A stretch of 64,000 bases of DNA. It comes from Endozoicomonas sp. ISHI1 (GTDB lineage: Bacteria > Pseudomonadota > Gammaproteobacteria > Pseudomonadales > Endozoicomonadaceae). This document shows, piece after piece, positions 1 through 9,200 of this stretch (within the stretch, counting starts at the first letter, position 1; every line of letters begins with the position of its first letter). The position numbers and the translations under genes were made by a program. The notes under the pieces are model-generated. The model was not told the origin of the DNA, searched no databases, and was given only the letters and a program-made list of their open reading frames with translations. The stretch is from the NCBI RefSeq assembly GCF_024606225.1, contig NZ_JAGRPU010000012.1:93281-157280 (forward strand), read 5' to 3'.

Positions 1-1983
1 ACTTTCTAACCCGGATCGTACGGTTTCTTTCAGCATCTCTAGCCGGTTGTTCAGTACTGGTAATTCTCTTCGAAATAGCTTGACCTGGGGTGAACGCCTT
101 CTGCTCGCCAGCCGCAAGAAGGCCAGGTAACCCTCCAACATTGCCTGAGCCCCATAAATCAGAAGATTAACGCTATCCTCGATCCCAGCCAGTAGCTTTG
201 ATCGTTGTGATGACATGCTCAGTTTTATCGGGTTTGCCAGACAATCCAGTCCACCGCCGGGGCCAAAAAGTGCCAACAGACGGGCATTTTGATCGGTGAG
301 CCATTGAAAACCACTGGCGACGTGATGGAATGTGGCTTCAGGGGGAGACAAATCATCCCGTGACGGGAGGGCTTTAGCTAACGGAACATCAGAAACCGCA
401 GAAGACAGGCTTATGTGCCTGACCAGTTTCCCGGTAAGATCACCGGCAACAATAAAGGCACCGGGCTTACCGTTGAAGCGGGCGCAGGCCAGTGTTGCCT
501 GTTGGCCATCCTGAGTGGCCAAGGCCGCAAACTGTTCACCGGCCAGCATCAGGGTTTTTTCTTCCTGTCTCATCAGGATCGCGGCATGATCATTAAATCC
601 TGCTTCGGCCAGGACAAAACCTCCTGCCCACCTCAGGAACTCAGGCTCAAGCATCCACTCTTCAACGTGGTGAGCCAAGACAATGGCACCCTCTGGCATA
701 CTGCCTGCTTCTCGATTTTTGGCCAACCAGATGGATCCGGTGCAATAGCCTTCACTGATCCCCTCACCAATGGCAAGAGTCTCTTCGGGTATAAACATGG
801 CAAAATCCATGCCGCCAGAGAGTCTGGTTACAGGGCGCACCTGCAGCAGGAACAGGCGACCCTGATGATCGATAGCAAACTCAACATCCACGGGGCAGAG
901 TAACAGGTCTTCCAGCTCAGTCACCCTCTTCCTGAGTGCTGAAACCGTCTCATCACTGAGTCGCTGCCCGCCGTCGTCTGATGGAGAATCCGCATCATGG
1001 ATTCTTGTTTCCGAATAACCGTTATTACCCTTGTTTTTGTAAAGGATGAAGCGGCTTGAAAGCGTCCCGGGAAAGTATTGAGAGCTGTCAGTTCCTTCTT
1101 TGCGAGAAATATCGATGCGGTGGGGCGTGTTGCCGGACTGTCCTGCCACTACGCCTCTGGGCTGACCGGGTGTGTACTCAACCCTGATGGTATCATCCTG
1201 AAAAGACTGAAAGCTCATGACGACCCCACCGTATTGGCAGTCAATGCACTGCTGAATGATCAGCGCCATGGGGGGCGGTATCACTCCTGGACAGACTTCA
1301 GGCCGATAACCTGAGGCCATGACCTTAAGGCAGGTCAGCAAAACATCGTCTTCTTCCTGAACTACAGAGAGGTATTTGCCTGCCTGGGCATCACCGTAGT
1401 TATCTTCATTGATACCAGAACTGCGGACAATCACTGGCTGTGATCTGGTCATTTCGTCCAGCTGACAGCGCAGCCCCCTGATGAGTCGGGCCGCTTCAGA
1501 CTCTTTAACCTGTTCGTAAAAGTCACTACTGGCAACAAATTGCGCGATACCTGCCAACCATTTACCCTTTTCGCTTTGCTCTGAAGGAGGCAATGTATTC
1601 AGATATTCCCGAATGTTCGTCAGGCTGCTCTCTGCCGCTGACCCAGTGGCAACCTCGGGGAGATAGGGGGCTAAACAACGAATATCCAGAGGGTGTTGTT
1701 CAAGATCATGCATTACCTGAGCTGTTACACATTGGAACGGTGGGACAGGCAGTCCTGATGCCTGCATGCGCCGCAAAAACATCCCCTTGCCCCCAAGTTG
1801 TTCCCGGATGGGGGGAGAGTTTAAACGGCAGCTGCGCTTGGCCAGTAGCCTTGGATCGTTTGAAAAGCCACTGGTTTCAAGACAACTCAAATACCTTTTG
1901 GGTGAAAGGTCAGCCCCGGTATTCTTATCCAAATGAATGGTCCGGGGTTGATAATCCAATTTTTCAGACCGAGTAGGTAACAT
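1..1983 (-). CDS. P1: dikinase-like ATP-grasp/phosphohistidine protein, 3' part beyond window
   Basis: The first 661 codons are open with no stop up to the window edge. The ATG at 1983 matches the family start (MLPTRSEK) and is preceded on the minus strand by a GAGAGATATCTTG stretch serving as ribosome site. Visible order: polar N-terminus (1-60), GGKG with Lys66, VRSSG with Arg187, the VEFAID and LQVRPVTR end of the ATP-grasp domain, then the swivelling domain with His466 in GFNDHAAI, where most relatives have HVAI. The linker after the ATP-grasp start reads SSDFYEQVKESEAARLIRG, closer to P13-P17 (DFYEQ) than to its neighbours P2-P6 (DDYYEQ). The C-terminal half and tail type cannot be seen. 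An ATP-dependent phosphotransferase activity is inferred from the retained Lys, Arg and His; the substrate is unknown. Confidence 0.88.
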   Translation of the reverse strand, partial: MLPTRSEKLDYQPRTIHLDKNTGADLSPKRYLSCLETSGFSNDPRLLAKRSCRLNSPPIREQLGGKGMFLRRMQASGLPVPPFQCVTAQVMHDLEQHPLDIRCLAPYLPEVATGSAAESSLTNIREYLNTLPPSEQSEKGKWLAGIAQFVASSDFYEQVKESEAARLIRGLRCQLDEMTRSQPVIVRSSGINEDNYGDAQAGKYLSVVQEEDDVLLTCLKVMASGYRPEVCPGVIPPPMALIIQQCIDCQYGGVVMSFQSFQDDTIRVEYTPGQPRGVVAGQSGNTPHRIDISRKEGTDSSQYFPGTLSSRFILYKNKGNNGYSETRIHDADSPSDDGGQRLSDETVSALRKRVTELEDLLLCPVDVEFAIDHQGRLFLLQVRPVTRLSGGMDFAMFIPEETLAIGEGISEGYCTGSIWLAKNREAGSMPEGAIVLAHHVEEWMLEPEFLRWAGGFVLAEAGFNDHAAILMRQEEKTLMLAGEQFAALATQDGQQATLACARFNGKPGAFIVAGDLTGKLVRHISLSSAVSDVPLAKALPSRDDLSPPEATFHHVASGFQWLTDQNARLLALFGPGGGLDCLANPIKLSMSSQRSKLLAGIEDSVNLLIYGAQAMLEGYLAFLRLASRRRSPQVKLFRRELPVLNNRLEMLKETVRSGLES

Positions 1984-2172
1984 CAAGATATCTCTCTAAC
2001 TTTAGTATTCATCCACGATTGAATAGCTGGTGCCTGAGTTTTTAATGATCGACCGGCCAGCAGGTCGTCAATAAACTGCTGTCTTTTGACCATGATGTTT
2101 TTATAAAGTTCACTCGTCAGCCTGAAGAACGCAATAGAAAGAACAGCAATAAGCTGGCAACACGGTTTGCAC
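1984..2172. other. P1 upstream region
   Basis: This stretch is homologous to the gaps upstream of the other paralogues. It carries the conserved TTTTTATAAAGTT box at about 2098-2110 (TATAAA on the minus strand) and ends where the MITE is inserted. No open frame or RNA gene is evident. Confidence 0.5.
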
Positions 2173-2337
2173 TAGCAGCCTGTCGGACTTAAGCGTCCGT
2201 AGCGAGGATTGCAAGAAATTGAGGATAAAAATTTCTGCTTCTGAGGAGAATAGCGAGCTATTTGACGAAGAAGCAGGAATTTTTAGACCAATTTATTGCA
2301 ACCGCAGTAGGACAGCCTTAAGTCCGACAGGCTGCTA
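2173..2337. mobile_element. MITE-like element, copy 1, with TA target duplication
   Basis: A 161 bp element (2175-2335) lies between two TA dinucleotides. Its ends are inverted repeats, GCAGCCTGTCGGACTTAAG on the left and the reverse complement on the right, and the interior is also an imperfect palindrome (AAAATTTCTGCTTC facing GAAGCAGGAATTTT). It has no coding capacity. A second 161 bp copy in opposite orientation lies at 22158-22318. The TA duplication and terminal repeats fit non-autonomous derivatives of the IS630/Tc1-mariner group, which target TA; the parent transposase is not in this window. The long hairpin could also terminate transcription. Confidence 0.8.
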
Positions 2338-2358
2338 GCCCATTGTTGTCAGAGTCGA

Positions 2359-2570
2359 TCAGAGCTTATTCAAAAACTCCCTGACATATTTATGGACTTC
2401 GGGGTTTCTTAGAATGGCTGAATCGATAAAAACTGATCATGTTTGAGCCCGGGAGCCGCATATGTAAAAGCACGTGGCCTCCTTGCAATTAATTAGAGCA
2501 TATACTCGTGATCATTCAATACCGTTTCACCGGCATATTGTAAGGAAACAATACTGCGATCAATTGACTT
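2359..2570 (-). pseudogene. Decayed DUF4116-type tail of P2
   Basis: Reading on past the P2 stop in the same frame gives a recognisable continuation of the repeat tail (KSIDRSIVSLQYAGETVLND, then EYML), a second ochre stop at 2493-2495, and more tail (RAFTYAAPGLKHD). After a one-frame shift it continues as FIDSAILRNPEVHKYVREF and ends at a TGA at 2359-2361. Paralogue P5 has the equivalent sequence as intact tail. P2 has therefore lost its last ~70 residues through nonsense mutations, probably CAA to TAA at the first, plus a frameshift. Confidence 0.8.
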
Positions 2571-5500
2571 TTAAATAATGCTTTTATCACTTCGGATTCT
2601 TTCACTGGCATACTGAAGAGCGCGCGGATACTCAGCCATGGCGGCCATGACAACCTCATCATCATCCTGAAGTTGCTGGCTGGCATAACTCAGACAATAG
2701 CCATCCTGAGTGACTGCGGCCATGACGACACCTTTATCACACTTCAGTTCTTCACTGACATATTTCAGGTGCAATGGTTTTACTGCAATGACTTCTAATA
2801 CAAGCTCTTGATCATTCCGAACCCGTTGGCTGACATATTTCAGCCCACCCTTCACCATGGTTTTCCTGATCTTTTCTTTAATATCCAAAAGCGACTGACT
2901 CGGCGGAACATCAAGCGTCAGCGTGTAATCACGTGATGGTTTGATAACGAAGTATTGACCTCTCAAATGGGGATAAAAATCCTCAACCAGCCGAATAGAG
3001 TAATGAGGATCTAACAATAAATAATGATGTAAGAGTTCCCTGCGGATGCTCTCACTCATCTCATTACTCATTAATATTTCCCGCAGACTGTGTTCCGGTT
3101 TTTGCCTGAGAAATACTAACGACTGACACTCGCCTAACCGCTCAGCATAATGAACAAACTGTTGAAGGTGGTTGCTTAATAACTGGCAGCAATCGGGACT
3201 AATGCGTTCATCCCCCAGATAAAACATTGAGAAAAGACAATGTTGAAAGGTGAATCTGTCCGCTTCTGTCGCAACATCGGGATTAAGGCGTTGTGCAAGC
3301 ATGTTAAAGTCCCAATGATATTCTTCAAAAATGTCGTTGTCGCTAAAGAGTAAATCGAGATCGCACATAGCATCTAACACAATCGTCAGTTTTTCAAAGG
3401 CTTCCTGCAGGATTTCACGTGACTTCATTTGGGGATATTCGACGATCATTTCACTCGTTACGGCACTGCAACTCAGCTTCATACTATCAGCTTGTTTATC
3501 CAGTTTAATCACTTTCAGTAACTGCACTAAAAACCACATACGCATTAACTTACCACGCTTATCACTGCCATCAGTGCTCCGAAACTGGTCGGAAAATTTC
3601 AGCCGCAAGGTTCGTCCTTTCCCCCCCTCTGCGTTTTCAAGTAGTTCGATAACACAGATATGACTTCCGAGCTCCAGGTTAACAATCAAAGCGTCATCCA
3701 TACTGACGACAGTCCCTGAGTACTCTAATTTTTTGATCGATGTTTTACAGGACGGACTCAATAGCGATGCCTTTTCACCTGAGTCACCCGGAGTCGTACA
3801 ATCAACATAGGTGACGCGTTTTTCCTCAGAAACCCTACCATGACCCGAGGCCAGAGTGACCGGTGCCAGCGCCTTTACGAAACGCTGATGCAGGGCAAAA
3901 ATCAGCTCATGAACACTCAGAACCTGTTCAGCCTTCCCGGGATTGAGTGCTTGAAGAAAGGATTTTAGCTGATAGCAGTCGGCCACCCACTTAATAAACG
4001 ACAATTGACGCTCTTCACCGGTCTGCTGGTGACGAGTGATACTCTCTAACCCGGATTGGATAGTCTGTTTCAACGTCACGAACCGGGAGGTCAATTGCAT
4101 CAATTCATCCAGCAATGACTGGACCTCTTCTGAATCGCTGTTTCCCGCCAGCAGCAAGAAGGCCCGGTAGCCCTCCAACAGGGCTTCAGCCCCGTGAATC
4201 AGCCGGTTTACGTTGTCTACGGTCTCTGCCAGTAGCTTTGATCGTTGAGGCGAAATGCTTAGTTTTACCGGGTTTGCCAGACAATCCAGACCGCCGCCGG
4301 AGGCAAAAAATGCCAGCAGCCGGGCATTTTGATCCGCGAGCCATTGAAAGCCGCTGGCGACCAGTCGGAATGTGCCCTCTGGGGGGGATAAATCATCCCG
4401 TGACGGGACAGCTTTTGTTAACGGCACATCAGAAATACCACAGGACAGGCTTCTGTGACTGGCCAGTTTTCTGGTAAGGTCACCGGCAGCAATGAAGGCA
4501 GAGGGTATACCATTAAAACGGGCGCTGGCCAGTGTCACCTGTCGGCCATGCAGAGCGGCTAAGGCCGGATACTGCCCCTCGGCCAGCATCAAGGTTTTTT
4601 CCTCCTGTTTCATGAGAATCGCCACATGATCATTGAACCCTCCTTGATCAAAGGCAAACCCTCCTGCCCGCCTGAGGAACCCAGGCTCAAGCATCCATTC
4701 TTCAGCATGTCGGGCCACAACAATGGCTCCCTCCGGCATAGAGTCTGCCTCTCTTTTTTTGGCCAACCAGATGGGTCCGGTGCAATAGCCTTCGCTAACG
4801 CCTTTGCCAATAGCCAGGGTCTCTTTCGATCCGGGTCTGGACATGGCAAAATCCATGCCCCCGGAGAGTCGGGTTATGGGGCGCACCTGCAACAGAAACA
4901 GGCGATCCTGATGATCGATGGCAAATTCCACATCCACGGGGCAGAGTAATAGGTCTTCCAGCTGTATCACCATCTCTCTGAGTGCTGAAACCTGGTCATC
5001 ACTGAGTCGCTGACCGCCACCGCCGGTCAGGGGATTCGCATCATCAAGTCTTGTTTCCGAATAGCCGTTGTTTTTTTTGTTCTTCTGCAGGATGAATTGA
5101 CTTGAGACCGTTCCGGGAAAGTATTGAGAAAATAGAGAGTTGTCAGGTCTTTCTATACGAGAAATATCAATGCGGTGGGGTTTGTTACCAGACTGTCCTG
5201 CCACCACGCCCCCGGGCTGACCGGGAGTGTACTCAACCCTGACGGTATCATCCTGAAAAGATTGAAAGCTCATGGCGACCCCGCCATATCGGCAATCAAC
5301 GCAGTGTTGGATAATCAACGCCATGGTTTGCGGTATACCTTCGGAGCAGACTGCAGGCCGGTAAGCTGAGGCCATGACCTTAAGGCAGGTTCTTAAAACA
5401 TCGTCTTCTCCCTGGACTAAAGAGAGGTATTTGCCTGCCTGGGCATCGCCGTAGTTGTCTTCATTGATGCCAGAACTGCGGACAATCACCGGCTGTGATG

Positions 5501-6074
5501 TGGAGAGCTGACGGCGCAGATCCCTGATTTGTCGGGCCGCCTCAGAATCTTTAACCTGTTCGTAGTAGTCATCACTGGCAACAAATTGTGCCAGATCCGC
5601 CAGCCATCTATTCCTTTTGGCTTGATCTGAAGGCGGCAAGGCATTGAGGTATTCCCGGACGTTGGCCAGGCTGGTCTCTAACCCCGGTTCAAGCACGATC
5701 CCGGGAAGGCAGCGGTCTAAACGACGGGTATCCAAAGGATGTTGTTCAAGTGCATTCGTGACTTGAGCAGTAACACATTCGAAGGGTGGAACAGGCAGAC
5801 CGGCTTTCTTCATGCGCTGCAAAAACATTCCCTTGCCACCAAGTTGTGCGCGTTGAACCGGATAATTGTCAGCAGCCTGATCTGAAACAGGTGGAAGGCA
5901 TATTCGCTTGGCTAGTGACGTTGGCTCGTGAAAGCCACTGCTATCAGGATTACCGAAATACCTCTTGGGTGAACTGTTAGCCCAGTTGGATGGACTACCA
6001 GCCCCTTTATTCTGATTGGGACTGTCTGTCAGCCTGTAAGAATCTGATTTGTCAAAATTATTAGCGGGTAACAT
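2571..6074 (-). CDS. P2: dikinase-like ATP-grasp/phosphohistidine protein with truncated DUF4116 tail
   Basis: This 1167-residue protein is the first complete member. I chose ATG 6074 over the in-frame TTG three bases upstream because GAGGG lies 8 bases before it and all relatives align there (MLPANNF). Domains: polar N-terminus 1-75 containing SSPKRYF and LAKRIC; ATP-grasp about 78-405 with Lys81 (GGKG), Arg199 (VRSSG) and the DVEFAIDHQ and LQVRPITR motifs; swivelling domain about 420-535 with His483 (GFNDHVAI); an unassigned region; and from about 1070 repeats such as LKYVSQRVRND. Translation stops at RIRSDKSII in the middle of the repeat tail, and the rest persists as a decayed remnant downstream. 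The core is intact, so the protein may still function with a shorter tail. Confidence 0.9.
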   Translation of the reverse strand: MLPANNFDKSDSYRLTDSPNQNKGAGSPSNWANSSPKRYFGNPDSSGFHEPTSLAKRICLPPVSDQAADNYPVQRAQLGGKGMFLQRMKKAGLPVPPFECVTAQVTNALEQHPLDTRRLDRCLPGIVLEPGLETSLANVREYLNALPPSDQAKRNRWLADLAQFVASDDYYEQVKDSEAARQIRDLRRQLSTSQPVIVRSSGINEDNYGDAQAGKYLSLVQGEDDVLRTCLKVMASAYRPAVCSEGIPQTMALIIQHCVDCRYGGVAMSFQSFQDDTVRVEYTPGQPGGVVAGQSGNKPHRIDISRIERPDNSLFSQYFPGTVSSQFILQKNKKNNGYSETRLDDANPLTGGGGQRLSDDQVSALREMVIQLEDLLLCPVDVEFAIDHQDRLFLLQVRPITRLSGGMDFAMSRPGSKETLAIGKGVSEGYCTGPIWLAKKREADSMPEGAIVVARHAEEWMLEPGFLRRAGGFAFDQGGFNDHVAILMKQEEKTLMLAEGQYPALAALHGRQVTLASARFNGIPSAFIAAGDLTRKLASHRSLSCGISDVPLTKAVPSRDDLSPPEGTFRLVASGFQWLADQNARLLAFFASGGGLDCLANPVKLSISPQRSKLLAETVDNVNRLIHGAEALLEGYRAFLLLAGNSDSEEVQSLLDELMQLTSRFVTLKQTIQSGLESITRHQQTGEERQLSFIKWVADCYQLKSFLQALNPGKAEQVLSVHELIFALHQRFVKALAPVTLASGHGRVSEEKRVTYVDCTTPGDSGEKASLLSPSCKTSIKKLEYSGTVVSMDDALIVNLELGSHICVIELLENAEGGKGRTLRLKFSDQFRSTDGSDKRGKLMRMWFLVQLLKVIKLDKQADSMKLSCSAVTSEMIVEYPQMKSREILQEAFEKLTIVLDAMCDLDLLFSDNDIFEEYHWDFNMLAQRLNPDVATEADRFTFQHCLFSMFYLGDERISPDCCQLLSNHLQQFVHYAERLGECQSLVFLRQKPEHSLREILMSNEMSESIRRELLHHYLLLDPHYSIRLVEDFYPHLRGQYFVIKPSRDYTLTLDVPPSQSLLDIKEKIRKTMVKGGLKYVSQRVRNDQELVLEVIAVKPLHLKYVSEELKCDKGVVMAAVTQDGYCLSYASQQLQDDDEVVMAAMAEYPRALQYASERIRSDKSII

Positions 6075-6259
6075 CAAGATATCCCTCTCATGTTAATATT
6101 TATCCATGATTTGTTGGTCAGATACTTAATAAATTCCCTTCTTTCGACAATAATGTTTTTATAAAGTTCACTCGTAGCCTGAACCACGAAACAACAATAA
6201 GCTGTCACACGGTTTGCACTGTTTAACGCTGCCAGAATAGCTAAAACTATATTCGGAGA

Positions 6260-9200
6260 TTACATGAGGTATTGACTAACTTCAGAGTTTCTTTTTTTTG
6301 CTGCCTCAATAAAGGCCTCATCGTGTTTGAGCCCGATAGCGACAAAAGTAAAAGCATGAGCATCCTTTTCAATTAAATCCAGCATGTAATCATGATCCTG
6401 CAATACCGTTTTATCGACATACATCAAGCAATTAATATTGACAGTTATTAAGGTTTTAATAATATTTCTATCACTTCGGATTCTTTCACTGGCATATTGC
6501 AGAGCTCCTAAAGAATTTGCAACAGCGGCTATGACAACCTTCTCATCATCCCGAAGTGTCGGGCTGGCATATTGCAGATGATAACCATCTCTGGCGATTG
6601 CAAGCATGACGACCTCTGCAATACCCTTCAGCTCCTCACTCACATATTCCAGACTGTATGGATGTAGTGCAACCGTTGCCAATACAAGGTCTTTATCGTT
6701 GCAAATTCGTTGGCTGGCATATTTCAGTCCATCCTTGAGCAGGACATTCCTGAGCTTTTCTTTATGATCCCCAAGCGACTGAACCGGTAAAAAATCAAAG
6801 TTCAGGTTGTAACCGGAGGATGGCTTGATAACAAAGTAATGATCTTTCAAATGGGGATACACAAGATCAACCCATCGATTAGCCTTACCGGGATGTAACA
6901 ATAAAAAATGATGCAGTAGTTCCCTGCGGATGTCCTCAGGAAGCTCATCACTCATGAACATTTCCCGAAGATTGTCCTTCGATTTAACCAACCGATGACA
7001 ATGATCAATAAACTGTTTTAGATGATTGTTTAATAATTGGTAGCAACCGCGATCAATACCATATCGGTAAGTATCAGCCATTAACAAAAGGCAATGTTGA
7101 AAGGCGAATCTATTGGCTTCTGCCGCAACATCGCTATCAAGGCGTTGGGCAAGTAAATTCAAGTTCCACTGATCTCCTTCAAAAATACCGCTTGAGCTTA
7201 AGAAGTCCCAATCCAGCCAATTAACTGTCTGCAATGCCGTTATGAGTTTTACAAAGGCACCCTCCATGGCTTGACGTGATGTCATTCGCGGACATTTGAC
7301 GATCACTTCAGCCGCTGCGGCGTTGCAACCAGACTTCATGCTATCAGCATTTTTATCCAGTTCCATCGCTTTCAGTAACTGCACCAGAAACCACATACGT
7401 TTTAACTTGCCGGGTGCATCACTGCCATCAGTGCGGTAAAAGTTTTCAGAGAATTTCAGCCGCAAGGTACCTCCTTCTCCCTCCTCCTCATTTTCAAGTA
7501 GCTCGATAAAGCCCGCAAAACCGGATAACTCAAAGTTAACAATCAAGGTATGATCCATACTGATCACAGTCCCGGTAAGAGGTCTTGATTCTCTTAGGGA
7601 TGCTCTGCAGGACGGACTCAATATCGTTAACTTTTTACTCGAGCCACCCGGAGTCGTGCAATCAACATAGATGAAGCTATTGTCTCTGGATAGCACGCTC
7701 AGAGCCGAGGCCCGGGTAACCGGTACCCGGGCCTTTATTAAGAACCCATGCAATTCAAAAATCAGGTCATTGACACGGCGGACCTCCTCAGTCTTCCAAA
7801 GATTGAGAGCTTTAAAACAGGATAAGACAACTTGTTTATCACGCTTCAGTCTTTCACTCACATACTTCAGGTTGTATGGATATACGGCAATGGTTGCTAG
7901 TACAAGGTCTTTATCATTTCGAACCCGTTGGCTGGCATATTTCAGTCCCTGCCTGCGCAAAACATTCTTGATGTTTTCTCTGTTAACCCTTAGCGAATGA
8001 GCGGGTGGAACCTCAAAATCCACGCTACAACTGCAGGATGGATTGACAACAAAGTACTGATCTCCCAGGTCATACACATCTTCGAACAATGGCGTAGCCT
8101 TATCAGGCTCTAATAATAAAAAATGCTGTAAGAGTTCCTTGCGGGTGTCTTCAGCGATCTCATCACTCATTAACACTTCCAGAGGGGTGTGAATTGATTC
8201 AAAGAACCTTCGACTATGATGAATAAACTCTTTTTGATGATTGTTTAATAACTGTATTAATAACCGGAAACAATCTCGATTAATGTAATATTGAGCATAA
8301 TGAACAATCAAGAAAAGGCAGTGTTCAAAGGCGAATCTATAGGCTTCTGTCGTAACATCGCTATCAAGGTGGTGTACAAGGCTGTTAAAGCTCCACTGCA
8401 CTCCTTCAAAAATGGCTGTTGACTTTAAGACCTCATCCAGGTTCTTAATGACAGATAACGCCGTTATCAGTTTTATAAAGGCTTCCGGCATGATTTCACG
8501 TGATTTCATATGGGAGCATTCGACAATTATTTCACCCGCTACGGCATTACAACTGAACTTCATACTATCAGCGTGTTCATCCAGATTGATCGCTTTCAGT
8601 AACTGCGTCAGAAACCACATACGTTTCAACTTGCCGGGGCCATCACTGCCATCAGCCCTTTTAAATCGGTCAGAAAATTTCAGCCGCAGGGTACGTCCTT
8701 TCCCCCCCTCTGCGTGTTCAAGCAGCTCAATAAGGCCCACGTGATGTCCTAATTCAAGGTTAACAATCAAAGCATCATCCATAATGATGACAGTCGCCGG
8801 ACACTCTGACCTAACGAGGGATGCCTTGCAGGAGCGACTAAATAGCGGTACCTTTTTAACCGGGCCTCCCGGAGTCCTGCAATCTGCATAAGTGACGGGC
8901 CATATCCTGGATATCTTGCCCTGACCCGAGGCCAGAGCGACCGGTGCCAGTGCCTTTACGAATCGCTGATGCAGGGCAAAAATCAGTTCATGGACACTCA
9001 GAACCTGCTCAGCCTTCCCGGGGTTGAGTGCCTGAAGAGAAGATTGTAACTGACGGCAGGCCAATACCCACTGACGAAATGATAGCTGTCCTTCTTCAGG
9101 GGCTTGCACGGGCTGAATGACACTTTTCAGCTCTGACTGAATGGTCTCTTTCAGCGCCTTGAAGCGGTTGGTCAGTTGCGGTAATTCATCCAGCCATGGC

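Noticed and set aside
2175..2335. Palindromic element as a non-coding RNA gene
   Set aside because: Its inverted second copy, fixed length and TA target duplication are explained better by a miniature transposon.
6075..6077. TTG start codons three bases upstream of the conserved ATG in P2, P6, P12, P14, P15 and P17
   Set aside because: The ATG is common to all members and is correctly spaced from the GGAGGG site; the TTG is only part of the spacer.
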